A DNA stretch of 64,000 nucleotides from an uncultured Pelagibacteraceae bacterium (GTDB lineage Bacteria > Pseudomonadota > Alphaproteobacteria > Pelagibacterales > Pelagibacteraceae), in the NCBI GenBank assembly GCA_902587315.1, contig CACIKW010000003.1, positions 1 to 64,000 on the forward strand, written 5' to 3'. A program made the translations under genes and the position numbers. Below the pieces are notes generated by a model, which searched no databases, had not been told where the DNA came from, and worked only from the letters and a program-made list of their open reading frames with translations. Positions 10,128 through 19,471 of the stretch are shown piece after piece (position 1 is the first letter of the stretch; each line of letters begins with the position of its first letter).

Positions 10128-11966
10128 ATGTCAGAAGATTTTAAAGATAGCAAAGCAATTCAAGCCCAATCCTCAGAAACTATTTCAAGTGGTGCAGGAA
10201 GTTCTTCACCAGACTTAGACTATGTAAGGCCTGCAGAAGTTGGTGATCAAGATTTATACCATGGGCATAGTTTTATTACTAAATGGGTTTTTTGTCAGGA
10301 TGCTAAAGTAATCGGAGTACAATATTTTTGTTTAGCAACTTTCACTGGGATTATTGGTCTTATTCTTTCTTGGTTGATGCGATTACAATTAGGATATCCT
10401 GAAGCAGCAGGCTTTATGACTGCTGAACATTATTATCAGTTTGTAACTATGCATGGAATGATAATGGTTGTTTATTTTTTAACAGCACTCTTCCTTGGTG
10501 GTTTTGGAAATTATTTAATTCCTTTAATGGTTGGTGCAAGAGACATGGTTTTTCCTTATCTTAACATGGTAAGTTTTTGGATGTTTTTTGTTGCAGTAGG
10601 AGTTCTGTTAGCAAGCTTTTTTGTTCCAGGTGGACCAACAGGATCGGGATGGACACTTTACCCTCCACAGGCAATTTTGGAAGGAACACCAGGATCAGGT
10701 ATGGGAATAATATTAATGTGTGTATCCTTAATTTTATTTGTGGCTGGATTTACAATGGGTGGATTGAATTATTTAATTACTGTTCTACAAGCTAGAACAA
10801 GAGGAATGACGTTGATGAGAATGCCTTTAACAGTTTGGGGTATTTTTACAGCAACTGTTTTAGCAATGTTAGCGTTCCCTGCATTATTGGTTGGCTCATT
10901 AATGATGATGTTAGACAAATTGCTTGGAACAAGTTTTTTTATGCCCACAATTTTAAAAGCGGGTGAAGTTTTAGAGTATGGCGGAGGAAGTCCTATTTTA
11001 TTTCAGCACTTATTTTGGTTTTTTGGACATCCAGAAGTTTACATTGTTGCTTTGCCAGCATTTGGAATAATTTCAGACTTAATCTCTGTTCACTCTAGAA
11101 AAAATATATTTGGTTACAGAATGATGGTATGGGCCATAGTTATAATAGGAGCTTTAAGCTTTTTTGTATGGGCACACCACATGTATGTCAGTGGAATGAA
11201 CCCTTGGTTTGGATTTTTCTTTGCGACCACAACACTTATTATTGCAGTTCCAACTGCCATGAAAGTTTATAATTGGATTTTAACTCTTTGGAGAGGGAAT
11301 ATTAGAATGAATACTGTAATGTTATGGTGTCTTGGCTTTATAGTTACATTCGTCAACGGAGGTATTACAGGTATTTTTTTAGGAAATGTTTCAGTTGATG
11401 TACCACTATCAGATACATACTTTGTAATTGCGCATTTCCACATGGTAATGGGTATTGCTCCATTAATGGTAATTATGGGCGCTGTTTATCACTGGTTTCC
11501 TTTAGTAACAGGAAAATTCTTAAGTGAGAAATTGGGCAAATGGCACTTCTGGTTAACTTTTTTAGGTGCATATTCAATTTATTTTCCTATGCATTATTTA
11601 GGATTTATTGGAGTGCCAAGAAGATATTTTGAAATGTATGATAGTCCATACATGACCTCTGCTGTAGGAATGAATGAATTTATAAGTACAGCAGCTTTTA
11701 TAGTTGGCGCTGCTCAATTTATTCTAATTTACAATATTATAAAAAGTTTAAAAATAGGAAAAGCAGCAGGAAAAAATCCTTGGCAAGCAAATTCACTAGA
11801 ATGGCTTACTCCTACAGTTCCACCTGAACATGGAAACTGGGGTGATAGATTACCAGTAGTTCATAGATGGGCTTATGATTATAGTGTTCCTGGAGCAAAA
11901 GAAGATTTTATAACCCAAACTACTCCGCCGAGTGAGGTTACGGATAGCAAAGTAGAAAAAACGTAA
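10128..11966 (+). CDS. coxA: Cytochrome c oxidase subunit I
   Basis: 612 aa; LFWFFGHPEVYIVALPAFG, VWAHHMYVSGMNP, DTYFVIAHFHMVMG. Confidence 0.98.
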   Translation: MSEDFKDSKAIQAQSSETISSGAGSSSPDLDYVRPAEVGDQDLYHGHSFITKWVFCQDAKVIGVQYFCLATFTGIIGLILSWLMRLQLGYPEAAGFMTAEHYYQFVTMHGMIMVVYFLTALFLGGFGNYLIPLMVGARDMVFPYLNMVSFWMFFVAVGVLLASFFVPGGPTGSGWTLYPPQAILEGTPGSGMGIILMCVSLILFVAGFTMGGLNYLITVLQARTRGMTLMRMPLTVWGIFTATVLAMLAFPALLVGSLMMMLDKLLGTSFFMPTILKAGEVLEYGGGSPILFQHLFWFFGHPEVYIVALPAFGIISDLISVHSRKNIFGYRMMVWAIVIIGALSFFVWAHHMYVSGMNPWFGFFFATTTLIIAVPTAMKVYNWILTLWRGNIRMNTVMLWCLGFIVTFVNGGITGIFLGNVSVDVPLSDTYFVIAHFHMVMGIAPLMVIMGAVYHWFPLVTGKFLSEKLGKWHFWLTFLGAYSIYFPMHYLGFIGVPRRYFEMYDSPYMTSAVGMNEFISTAAFIVGAAQFILIYNIIKSLKIGKAAGKNPWQANSLEWLTPTVPPEHGNWGDRLPVVHRWAYDYSVPGAKEDFITQTTPPSEVTDSKVEKT

Positions 11967-11977
11967 AGATCTAAATT

Positions 11978-12688
11978 ATGTCTGACCCTAAAATAGAAGG
12001 ATACGAATTTAAACCAGGTTTTAGTGGAATGGCGGCTGACACAGCTTCCGATCAAACCATGTTTAAAGGTGTGCATTGGGGCAAAGCAATGATGTGGATC
12101 TTCTTACTTAGTGATACATTCATATTTAGTTGTTTTTTAATTTCATATATGAAAGGTAGAGGCTCAACACCAGTTGAATGGCCTAACCCAAGCGAAGTAT
12201 TTGGTCTCCACGTTTTTGGCGTTGATGTTCCTTTATTGCTAATTGCCATTATGACATTTGTTTTGATAACGAGCAGTGGAACAATGGCCCTTGCAGTAAA
12301 ATACGGCTACGAAAAGAATCGAAAAATGTGTGGCTGGCTAATATTAGCAACAGCGATAGGTGGACTTACTTTTGTTGGCATGCAAGCTTTTGAATGGTCA
12401 AAGCTAATTCACGAAGGAGTAAGACCTTGGGAAAATCCTTTTGGAGCACCACAATTTGGTTCATTTTTCTTTATGATAACTGGATTTCATGGAACCCACG
12501 TATCAATAGGCGTAATCTTTTTATTTATATATGCTTATAAAACTTTTGCAGGCCATTATGATGAACAAAAAAGAGGATGGTTTACTTCAATAAGAGGTGA
12601 CTATGTTGAAATAGAAATTCTTGGTTTGTACTGGCACTTTGTAGATTTAGTATGGGTGTTTATTTTTGCATTTTTTTATTTATGGTAA
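11978..12688 (+). CDS. coxC: Cytochrome c oxidase subunit III
   Basis: 236 aa; GFHGTHVSIGVIFL, YWHFVDLVWVFIFAFFYLW. Confidence 0.95.
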   Translation: MSDPKIEGYEFKPGFSGMAADTASDQTMFKGVHWGKAMMWIFLLSDTFIFSCFLISYMKGRGSTPVEWPNPSEVFGLHVFGVDVPLLLIAIMTFVLITSSGTMALAVKYGYEKNRKMCGWLILATAIGGLTFVGMQAFEWSKLIHEGVRPWENPFGAPQFGSFFFMITGFHGTHVSIGVIFLFIYAYKTFAGHYDEQKRGWFTSIRGDYVEIEILGLYWHFVDLVWVFIFAFFYLW

Positions 12689-12696
12689 ATTAAAAT

Positions 12697-13032
12697 ATGG
12701 ACGAAACAAACAAAAAAGAACAAACAACAACACACAAGATAGGAATTTATCTTTGGATATGGGGACTATTGTTTGTTCTAAGTTTTTTTTCATACATGGT
12801 GGACTGGTATCAATTCCAAGGTTTGCTTAGATGGTCATTAATTTTAATATTTATGTTTTTAAAAGCAGGATTAATTATGGCTTTCTTTATGCATTTATTT
12901 TGGGAGAGATATGCACTAGTAAATGTTTTATTATGGCCAATGACAGCAATTGCATGTTTTATATTTCTTATGGTAGCTGAGTTTAAGTACACACTTTTTA
13001 CTAGACTGTTTTATTTTTTTGTTGGAGGTTAA
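12697..13032 (+). CDS. Prokaryotic cytochrome c oxidase subunit IV-like
   Basis: 111 aa, three TM helices, HKIGIYLWIWGLLFVLSF...KAGLIMAFFMHLFWE; follows coxC. Confidence 0.75.
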   Translation: MDETNKKEQTTTHKIGIYLWIWGLLFVLSFFSYMVDWYQFQGLLRWSLILIFMFLKAGLIMAFFMHLFWERYALVNVLLWPMTAIACFIFLMVAEFKYTLFTRLFYFFVGG

Positions 13033-13038
13033 AAATTT

Positions 13039-13302
13039 ATGGATGGATATACTATATTAGCAGGATTTTTATTATTTTTTTTATTTTTTATTTACATAAC
13101 TTGGTTTGGCTTTTCAATAAAAGTTGAAAATGAGAAAGATAAAGGATCAGAAATTAAAATAAATCCATATGATCAGATTCCTTTACATAGAAAAATAATT
13201 GATAAAAAAAATCACAAGGTTGGAGTTTTTGATCTTGGAAACCATATACTTATTATTGGATTAATATTAATAGTAATATTTATATCACTTAATGTTGATT
13301 AA
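13039..13302 (+). CDS. Uncharacterised two-TM protein embedded in the cox operon
   Basis: 87 aa with N- and C-terminal hydrophobic segments around a charged linker; 6 nt after subunit IV, 2 nt before ctaB. Confidence 0.65.
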   Translation: MDGYTILAGFLLFFLFFIYITWFGFSIKVENEKDKGSEIKINPYDQIPLHRKIIDKKNHKVGVFDLGNHILIIGLILIVIFISLNVD

Positions 13303-13304
13303 AA

Positions 13305-14216
13305 GTGACTGTCAATATACTCAATAAAAAAACTGTTTCTTTTAATATTTTATCTTACCTAAAATCTTTATTATTATTAATGAAACCAAGAGTAATGTCT
13401 TTGGTTATTTTTACATCTGCAGTTGGACTATTAACCGCACCATCGATTGTTTCTTTTAGAGAATCAATAATTGGAATTTTTTTTGTAGCCATGGGAGCTG
13501 GAGCTGCTGGAGCTTTAAACATGTGGTATGAAGCAGATTTAGATAAACTAATGGCAAGAACTTGTTTAAGACCTATACCAACGGGTAAAGTTAATAGAAA
13601 CCATGCATTAGTATTTGGTATTATACTTTCAACAGTTTCTATTTATGGACTTTATTATTTTGCAAATACAATTTCAGCAATTTTGTTGTTTTCGACGATA
13701 TCCTTTTATTTATTTGTATATACAATCTGGCTTAAAAGACTTACTCCACAAAATATTGTTATAGGGGGTGCAGCAGGTGCCTTGCCACCAGTCATTGGCT
13801 GGACAATAGCAACAGGCTCGTTATCTATTGAACCTATAACTTTCTTTTTAATTATATTTTATTGGACACCATCCCATTTTTGGGCATTGAGCCTATATAA
13901 AGCACAAGATTATGAAAAAGCAAAAATTCCAATGTTACCTATTACAAATGGAATTGAAGTAACGAAGAAAAAAATATTTGTTTATTCTTTATTTATGCTA
14001 CCGATAGTTATACTTCCATACTATATCGGTTTTACTGGCAAAATATTTTTATTTACATCTTTGTTTCTTACTCTTTATTACAATTATATTTGTTATGATC
14101 TTTTAAATTTTAAAAAAAACAAATTTGAGCTTAATAAAGCTAAAAAAGTTTTTTCCTATTCAATACTTTACTTATTTCTTTTATTTGTATTATTTTTAGT
14201 AGACAATTTATTCTAA
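13305..14216 (+). CDS. ctaB: Protoheme IX farnesyltransferase (heme O synthase), GTG start
   Basis: MWYEADLDKLMARTCLRPIPTGKV; WTPSHFWALSLY. Confidence 0.95.
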   Translation: MTVNILNKKTVSFNILSYLKSLLLLMKPRVMSLVIFTSAVGLLTAPSIVSFRESIIGIFFVAMGAGAAGALNMWYEADLDKLMARTCLRPIPTGKVNRNHALVFGIILSTVSIYGLYYFANTISAILLFSTISFYLFVYTIWLKRLTPQNIVIGGAAGALPPVIGWTIATGSLSIEPITFFLIIFYWTPSHFWALSLYKAQDYEKAKIPMLPITNGIEVTKKKIFVYSLFMLPIVILPYYIGFTGKIFLFTSLFLTLYYNYICYDLLNFKKNKFELNKAKKVFSYSILYLFLLFVLFLVDNLF

Positions 14217-14219
14217 ATT

Positions 14220-14249
14220 ATATTTAAATTTATTTATTAATTTAAATAT
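14220..14249. repeat. Inverted repeat ATATTTAAATT-N8-AATTTAAATAT
   Basis: 11-bp perfect arms read directly; in the 56-bp ctaB-ctaG gap. Confidence 0.5.
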
Positions 14250-14272
14250 TGTAGGATTATTCAACAGATCTA

Positions 14273-14752
14273 ATGATTAAGAAAAAAGAAAAAAATTTTT
14301 TAATATTATTTGGAACATTTATATCTTTAATTGTTTTTGCACTATTAATTGCGAAATATTCAGAATTCAGAGAAAAAAATGTAAATAATAAGAATATAAA
14401 CTTAATTTTTAATACAAATATAGCAAATGATTTACCTTGGCTTTTTTTATCAAAAAAAAATCATATTAATTCTAAAATTGGACAAGTTTACAAGGTAGAA
14501 TTTTATGTAGAAAATGAAGGACAAAAACAATCTTCTGGTAAAGCAATTTATGATATTAAACCAAGTTTTTTTAAAGAGTATTTTGTAGAAATGGACTGCT
14601 TTTGTTATAAAAAACAAACATTACTACCTGGTGAAAAATCTAATTATTCAGTAACTTTTTATATTGATGATAGAATATTAAAAAATTCAAAAGTAAAAGA
14701 TATTAATGACGTCAATATCTTGTATACTTTTTTAAAAGTTAGTGATCTTTAA
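14273..14752 (+). CDS. ctaG: Cytochrome c oxidase assembly protein CtaG/Cox11
   Basis: Single N-terminal TM; MDCFCYKKQTLLPGE Cys motif typical of Cox11; follows ctaB. Confidence 0.85.
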   Translation: MIKKKEKNFLILFGTFISLIVFALLIAKYSEFREKNVNNKNINLIFNTNIANDLPWLFLSKKNHINSKIGQVYKVEFYVENEGQKQSSGKAIYDIKPSFFKEYFVEMDCFCYKKQTLLPGEKSNYSVTFYIDDRILKNSKVKDINDVNILYTFLKVSDL

Positions 14753-14760
14753 AAGCATTT

Positions 14761-16128
14761 ATGAAATATATAAGCACAAGAAACAATTCTAAAGAATATA
14801 ATTTTGAACAAATTTTTATTAAAGGTTTGGCAGATGATGGAGGTCTTTACGTACCGAAATCATTAAAAAAATATAGTGCTGACGAATTAATAAGATTCAA
14901 AAATTTAAACTATAATGAATTATCTACTGAAATAATAAATTTGTTTTCATCAGATTTTATCTCAAAAGATGAACTTTCATCCTTAATTAAAAAATCATAT
15001 TCAACATTTAGAGAAAAAGAAGTTGTTAAAATTTCTAGTTTAGGAAAATTAAAATTATTAGAATTATTTCACGGTCCAACGCTAGCCTTCAAAGACGTTG
15101 CAATGCAATTCATTGGAAACTTGTATGAATATTATTTAAGTAAAAATGATAAAAAAATAAATATAGTTGTTGCAACTTCAGGAGATACAGGTGCAGCAGC
15201 AATAGATGCTATTAAAGGAAAATCTAATTTAAATATTTTTGTTTTGCACCCAAATAATAGAATTTCACCAGTTCAAAGAAAATTAATGACAACTGTTGAA
15301 GAAAAAAATGTTTACAATATTGCAATAGATGGAAATTTTGATGATTGCCAGAACTTGGTCAAAAGTATGTTTTCTGATTTAGAATTTTCTAAATCTATAA
15401 ATATGTCAGGCGTAAATTCAATCAATTGGGCAAGAATTATTGCTCAAACAGTTTATTATTTTTACTCATATTTTAAATTAGGCAAAGAAACTCTTTCATT
15501 TTCAGTACCAACTGGAAACTTTGGCGATGTTTTTGCAGGTTATCTTGCAAAAAAAATGGGATTACCAATTGATAAATTAATTGTTGCAACAAACGAAAAT
15601 GATATTTTGCACAGAGCAATCTCAAAAGGAGACTATGTTTCAAAAGAAGTTAAAGAAACATTGTCACCTAGTATGGATATTCAATTAGCAAGTAATTTTG
15701 AAAGACTAATTTATTATATAAATAATTCTGATTCTGGAAAAACAGCTGAAATTATGAAAAAAGTTAAGCAAAATTCTTATCAAATTGAAAAGAACAATTT
15801 AGATGAAATTCAAAAGGATTTTTTATCTGAAAGTTGTAATGAGCAAGAAACTTTAGAAATTATTAAAAAAAATTATGAAGAAAATAATATCATATTAGAT
15901 CCGCATACAGCTGTTGGAGTAGGGGCTGCAAAAAAACTATCTTTTAATGATTGTGTAGTTTTATCAACTGCCCACCCATGTAAATTCCCGGATGCTACAA
16001 ATAATGCAATAAATAAGCATGAAAAGTTACCCGAAGAACTTCAGCATGTACTTGACAAAAAAGAAAATTTTCAATTATTAAAAAACAATACTGAAGAAGT
16101 AAAAAACTTTGTCAAAAGCAAAGTTTAA
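14761..16128 (+). CDS. thrC: Threonine synthase
   Basis: 455 aa; GPTLAFKDVAMQF, VATSGDTGAAA, VPTGNFGDVFAGY. Confidence 0.96.
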   Translation: MKYISTRNNSKEYNFEQIFIKGLADDGGLYVPKSLKKYSADELIRFKNLNYNELSTEIINLFSSDFISKDELSSLIKKSYSTFREKEVVKISSLGKLKLLELFHGPTLAFKDVAMQFIGNLYEYYLSKNDKKINIVVATSGDTGAAAIDAIKGKSNLNIFVLHPNNRISPVQRKLMTTVEEKNVYNIAIDGNFDDCQNLVKSMFSDLEFSKSINMSGVNSINWARIIAQTVYYFYSYFKLGKETLSFSVPTGNFGDVFAGYLAKKMGLPIDKLIVATNENDILHRAISKGDYVSKEVKETLSPSMDIQLASNFERLIYYINNSDSGKTAEIMKKVKQNSYQIEKNNLDEIQKDFLSESCNEQETLEIIKKNYEENNIILDPHTAVGVGAAKKLSFNDCVVLSTAHPCKFPDATNNAINKHEKLPEELQHVLDKKENFQLLKNNTEEVKNFVKSKV

Positions 16129-16225
16129 AGGGGCATTCTATTGCCAGGTGCCTCAAATTTCAAACTATCATCATGATAAGTATGAATACAACCAAAACAA
16201 TTACTGGAGCAAAAAAATATTGCAT
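16125..16225 (-). other. Putative uncalled Cys-rich mini-ORF with one-base frame break at a T7 tract
   Basis: Minus strand ATGCAATATTTTTTTGCTCC...; with one extra T reads MQYFFCSSNCFGCIHTYHDDSLKFEAPGNRMPL*; stop overlaps thrC stop as TTAA (16125..16128). Confidence 0.35.
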
Positions 16226-16243
16226 ATTCTTATTCTAAATATT

Positions 16244-16666
16244 TTATAAATTTGCAGCTTCTCTAGCAATCAAATCGACTTCATTATTTAATTCATCTGT
16301 AGAATGTGCTTTTACCCAATTCCAACTTATTTCAAATTCATTAGCTAGAAGATCTAACTCTTCCCAAAGTTCTTTATTTTTAACTGTTTGTTTGTCTGCA
16401 GTTTTCCATCCATTTTTTTTCCAATTATGGATCCACTCTGTTATTCCTGATTTTACATATTTAGAGTCTGTAAAAATTTGAACTTTGCTTTCTTTAGGAA
16501 TTTTCTTTAAAGCTTCAATTGGAGCAAGTAGCTCCATTTGATTATTTGTAGTATTTTTTTTGCTTCCTTTTATTTGAGTTTTTTTCCCATTATAAATAAT
16601 TATTGCTGCCCATCCACCATTTCCTGGATTTTCTAAACATGACCCATCTGTATAAATTTTAATCAT
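16244..16666 (-). CDS. rnhA: Ribonuclease HI
   Basis: 140 aa; IYTDGSCLENPGNGGWAA, NQMELLAPIEAL, FTDSKYV. Confidence 0.96.
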   Translation of the reverse strand: MIKIYTDGSCLENPGNGGWAAIIIYNGKKTQIKGSKKNTTNNQMELLAPIEALKKIPKESKVQIFTDSKYVKSGITEWIHNWKKNGWKTADKQTVKNKELWEELDLLANEFEISWNWVKAHSTDELNNEVDLIAREAANL

Positions 16667-17635
16667 TTAATTATAATAATTTTTAAAATTGTTAAATTGA
16701 TTATGCACTTTAAGTTTTTGAATATACTCTCTTGGATTCTTTATTTTAATAATAGCACTTTTTGGAGTATTTAAGTAATCATAGGTTCTTGTTAACAAAT
16801 ATCTAAGAGCCGCACCTCTAGACAAGATATTTAAAGATTTTTTTTCTTCAACAGAGAACTTTCTTATTTTTGAATAACCTCTAATAAGATTTGTTGATTT
16901 TTTTTTATTAAAGATAAATTTATTATTTTTTTTATCGAAACATAATGCATTGATACAAATAGCAATTTCATACATTAAAAAATCATTACACGCAAAATAG
17001 AAATCAATATATCCGTGAAATTTATTTTTCTTAAAAAAAATATTATCAATAAATAAATCAGCGTGAATTATTCCATAAGGTAAATTTTTTGGCCATTTAT
17101 TTTTTATTTTTAAGAAAGTATTTTTCATTAAATCATTTAAATTTGGGTTTATAATTTTAGATTTGTTTCCAATTTTATTTAACAGCTTTGGCCATTCCTT
17201 TAATGATAAAGAATTTTTTCTATAAAGTTTTATTTTTTTAGATGCTATGTGAAATTTAGCTATATTTTTACCAATTTCATAACAGTTTTTTGGGTTTAAT
17301 TTTAACTTATCTTTTCCCTCAACAAAGGAAACAATAGAGGCAGTCTTATTTTTTATTTTTATCAAAAAACTTCCCCTTATATTTTTTTGAGGCTTCGGAC
17401 AATTAATTTTATATTTACTTAACTTGTCCATTAAATTCATAAAAAAGGGTAAATCTTTTTTTTGAACTCTTTTTTCAAAAAGTGTAAGTATGAATTTTTT
17501 ATTTTTTGTTTTTAAAAGGTAATTAGTATTTTCTATTCCCTTTTTAATACCTTTAAAAGAAATTATTTTTCCTAATTTATAGTTCTTCTCAATTGATCTA
17601 ATATCATTCGAAGTTATTTTTGTATAAATTGCCAT
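16667..17635 (-). CDS. thrB: Homoserine kinase (APH-type ThrB)
   Basis: 322 aa; GIIHADLFIDNIFF kinase motif; clusters with ispH and rnhA. Confidence 0.9.
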   Translation of the reverse strand: MAIYTKITSNDIRSIEKNYKLGKIISFKGIKKGIENTNYLLKTKNKKFILTLFEKRVQKKDLPFFMNLMDKLSKYKINCPKPQKNIRGSFLIKIKNKTASIVSFVEGKDKLKLNPKNCYEIGKNIAKFHIASKKIKLYRKNSLSLKEWPKLLNKIGNKSKIINPNLNDLMKNTFLKIKNKWPKNLPYGIIHADLFIDNIFFKKNKFHGYIDFYFACNDFLMYEIAICINALCFDKKNNKFIFNKKKSTNLIRGYSKIRKFSVEEKKSLNILSRGAALRYLLTRTYDYLNTPKSAIIKIKNPREYIQKLKVHNQFNNFKNYYN

Positions 17636-18580
17636 CTAATTTAATTTTCCTGGAATTTTAAATTTTATATTTTCCTTAACTATCTCTATTTCTTCCATCG
17701 TCACTGTGAATTGTTTTTTTAAACTATTTATAAAGTTATCGACCAAAATTTCAGGCGCAGAAGCTCCCGATGAAATACCTATAGTTTGATGTTTTTCAAT
17801 TTCATCTAAAGGTACTGTACTTTCAGAATGAATTAGTATTGAATTTTTACATCCAGAGTTTTTTGCAACTTCTACTAATCTTAAAGAGTTAGATGAATTT
17901 CTACTTCCAATAACAAAAAACATATCACACTTTCCTGCAATTTTTTTAACAGCAGCTTGCCTATTTGTTGTTGCATAACAAATATCCTCTTTTTTTGGCT
18001 CTATAATTTCTGGAAATTTTTTCTTTAAAACTGATATTATTTCTTTTGTGTCATCTACGGAAAGAGTTGTCTGGGTAACAAAAGCTAACTTCTTATTAGA
18101 TTTGTTTTCATAATTGTTAGCATCATCAATATTTTCAATAAGATCTATTTGTCCTTCTGGAATTTGACCCATAGTTCCTATAACTTCTGGATGATTTTTG
18201 TGACCAATTAATAATATTTGTACTCCATTTTTATTTAAATTTTCGGCCTCTCTATGAACCTTTGATACTAGTGGACATGTTGCATCCACATACTCCATTT
18301 TAAAATTTTCTGCTTCAATTGGGACCTTTTTTGGTACGCCGTGAGCAGAAAAAATTACTGGTCTAGTTTTATCTTTTATTTCATGAAGTTCTTCGACAAA
18401 AATGGCGCCAATTTCTTTTAAACTATCAACCACATGTTTATTGTGAACAATTTCGTGTCTCACATACACTGGCGCTCCATATTTATTAATACTTTTTTTT
18501 ACAATTTCTATAGCACGTTCTACACCAGCACAGAAACCACGCGGCGTGGCAAGTAAAATTTTAATTTTTTTGTTTTTCAT
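17636..18580 (-). CDS. ispH: 4-hydroxy-3-methylbut-2-enyl diphosphate reductase
   Basis: LLATPRGFCAGVERAI, DATCPLVSKVHREA; conserved Cys residues. Confidence 0.97.
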   Translation of the reverse strand: MKNKKIKILLATPRGFCAGVERAIEIVKKSINKYGAPVYVRHEIVHNKHVVDSLKEIGAIFVEELHEIKDKTRPVIFSAHGVPKKVPIEAENFKMEYVDATCPLVSKVHREAENLNKNGVQILLIGHKNHPEVIGTMGQIPEGQIDLIENIDDANNYENKSNKKLAFVTQTTLSVDDTKEIISVLKKKFPEIIEPKKEDICYATTNRQAAVKKIAGKCDMFFVIGSRNSSNSLRLVEVAKNSGCKNSILIHSESTVPLDEIEKHQTIGISSGASAPEILVDNFINSLKKQFTVTMEEIEIVKENIKFKIPGKLN

Positions 18581-19466
18581 TTTTTTCTAAAAAATATTCC
18601 AGCAATATATGTGGAAAGGTTAAAGACGCCAAACCAATAAATATTACTTTTGATATAGCATTATCTAAAAAGTAATAATTATTTAAAAAAAATAGAGAAA
18701 TTAAGAATAAAATAGCAGTTAAAATAGTTAATGGCATTGCTTTTATTAAAAATTCTTTAAATCCTTTAACAAAATTTTTTTTATTCAGCTCATTAGACAA
18801 TTTAAAGGAATGTCTAACAGAATGTAAAAAGCAAAAATAAATTGTAAATGCCAAAATTGGATTTAAGAAATAGTTAAGTAGCAGGACAGATATAAAATCC
18901 ATCAACAATAGTGATTTGATATCAATTTGTTTATTTAATGAAATAATAATATTTGCAAATAAACTAATTGCTATAAATGCACACAGAAATTCATTCGATA
19001 TAAATAAACTTTGGGAAATATCAAAATTTAAATTATTGAAAATATTTAGAGTTTCATTTTTATGAAATAACAATGGTGTTGTTATTACTAGAGATCCTTT
19101 GAAAAGGTAAACTAATTCAAAATTAGATTTACCGCTTATAAACTCCGAGTCTTCTTTGCCAAAATGATATGATGCAACTATTAAAAAAGTTAATAATAAA
19201 ATTTTAGAAAATAATAGCCATAATACAATTATACTTATTCCAATAAGAATATATGAAATATAAAATATTGAAGTAGATTTATAATTTAGCAGTTTTAATA
19301 ATTTTTTTCCCTTTATATGGTCCAACGCTCCATGCGAAATTCCCAAGCTTAATATAAGAAACAAACATAAAATAAGTAAACTATTATCTCTTAAAAATTC
19401 AAATGCTGATAATAATATACATAAATTAAAAAAAATTAATGAATGATAATAATTTATTTTATTCAT
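18561..19466 (-). CDS. blh: Brp/Blh-type beta-carotene 15,15'-dioxygenase
   Basis: 301 aa multi-TM; SHGALDHIKG, ASYHFGKEDSE, LHSVRHSFK; downstream of crtY. Confidence 0.9.
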   Translation of the reverse strand: MNKINYYHSLIFFNLCILLSAFEFLRDNSLLILCLFLILSLGISHGALDHIKGKKLLKLLNYKSTSIFYISYILIGISIIVLWLLFSKILLLTFLIVASYHFGKEDSEFISGKSNFELVYLFKGSLVITTPLLFHKNETLNIFNNLNFDISQSLFISNEFLCAFIAISLFANIIISLNKQIDIKSLLLMDFISVLLLNYFLNPILAFTIYFCFLHSVRHSFKLSNELNKKNFVKGFKEFLIKAMPLTILTAILFLISLFFLNNYYFLDNAISKVIFIGLASLTFPHILLEYFLEKNEKQKN

Positions 19467-19471
19467 TTAAC

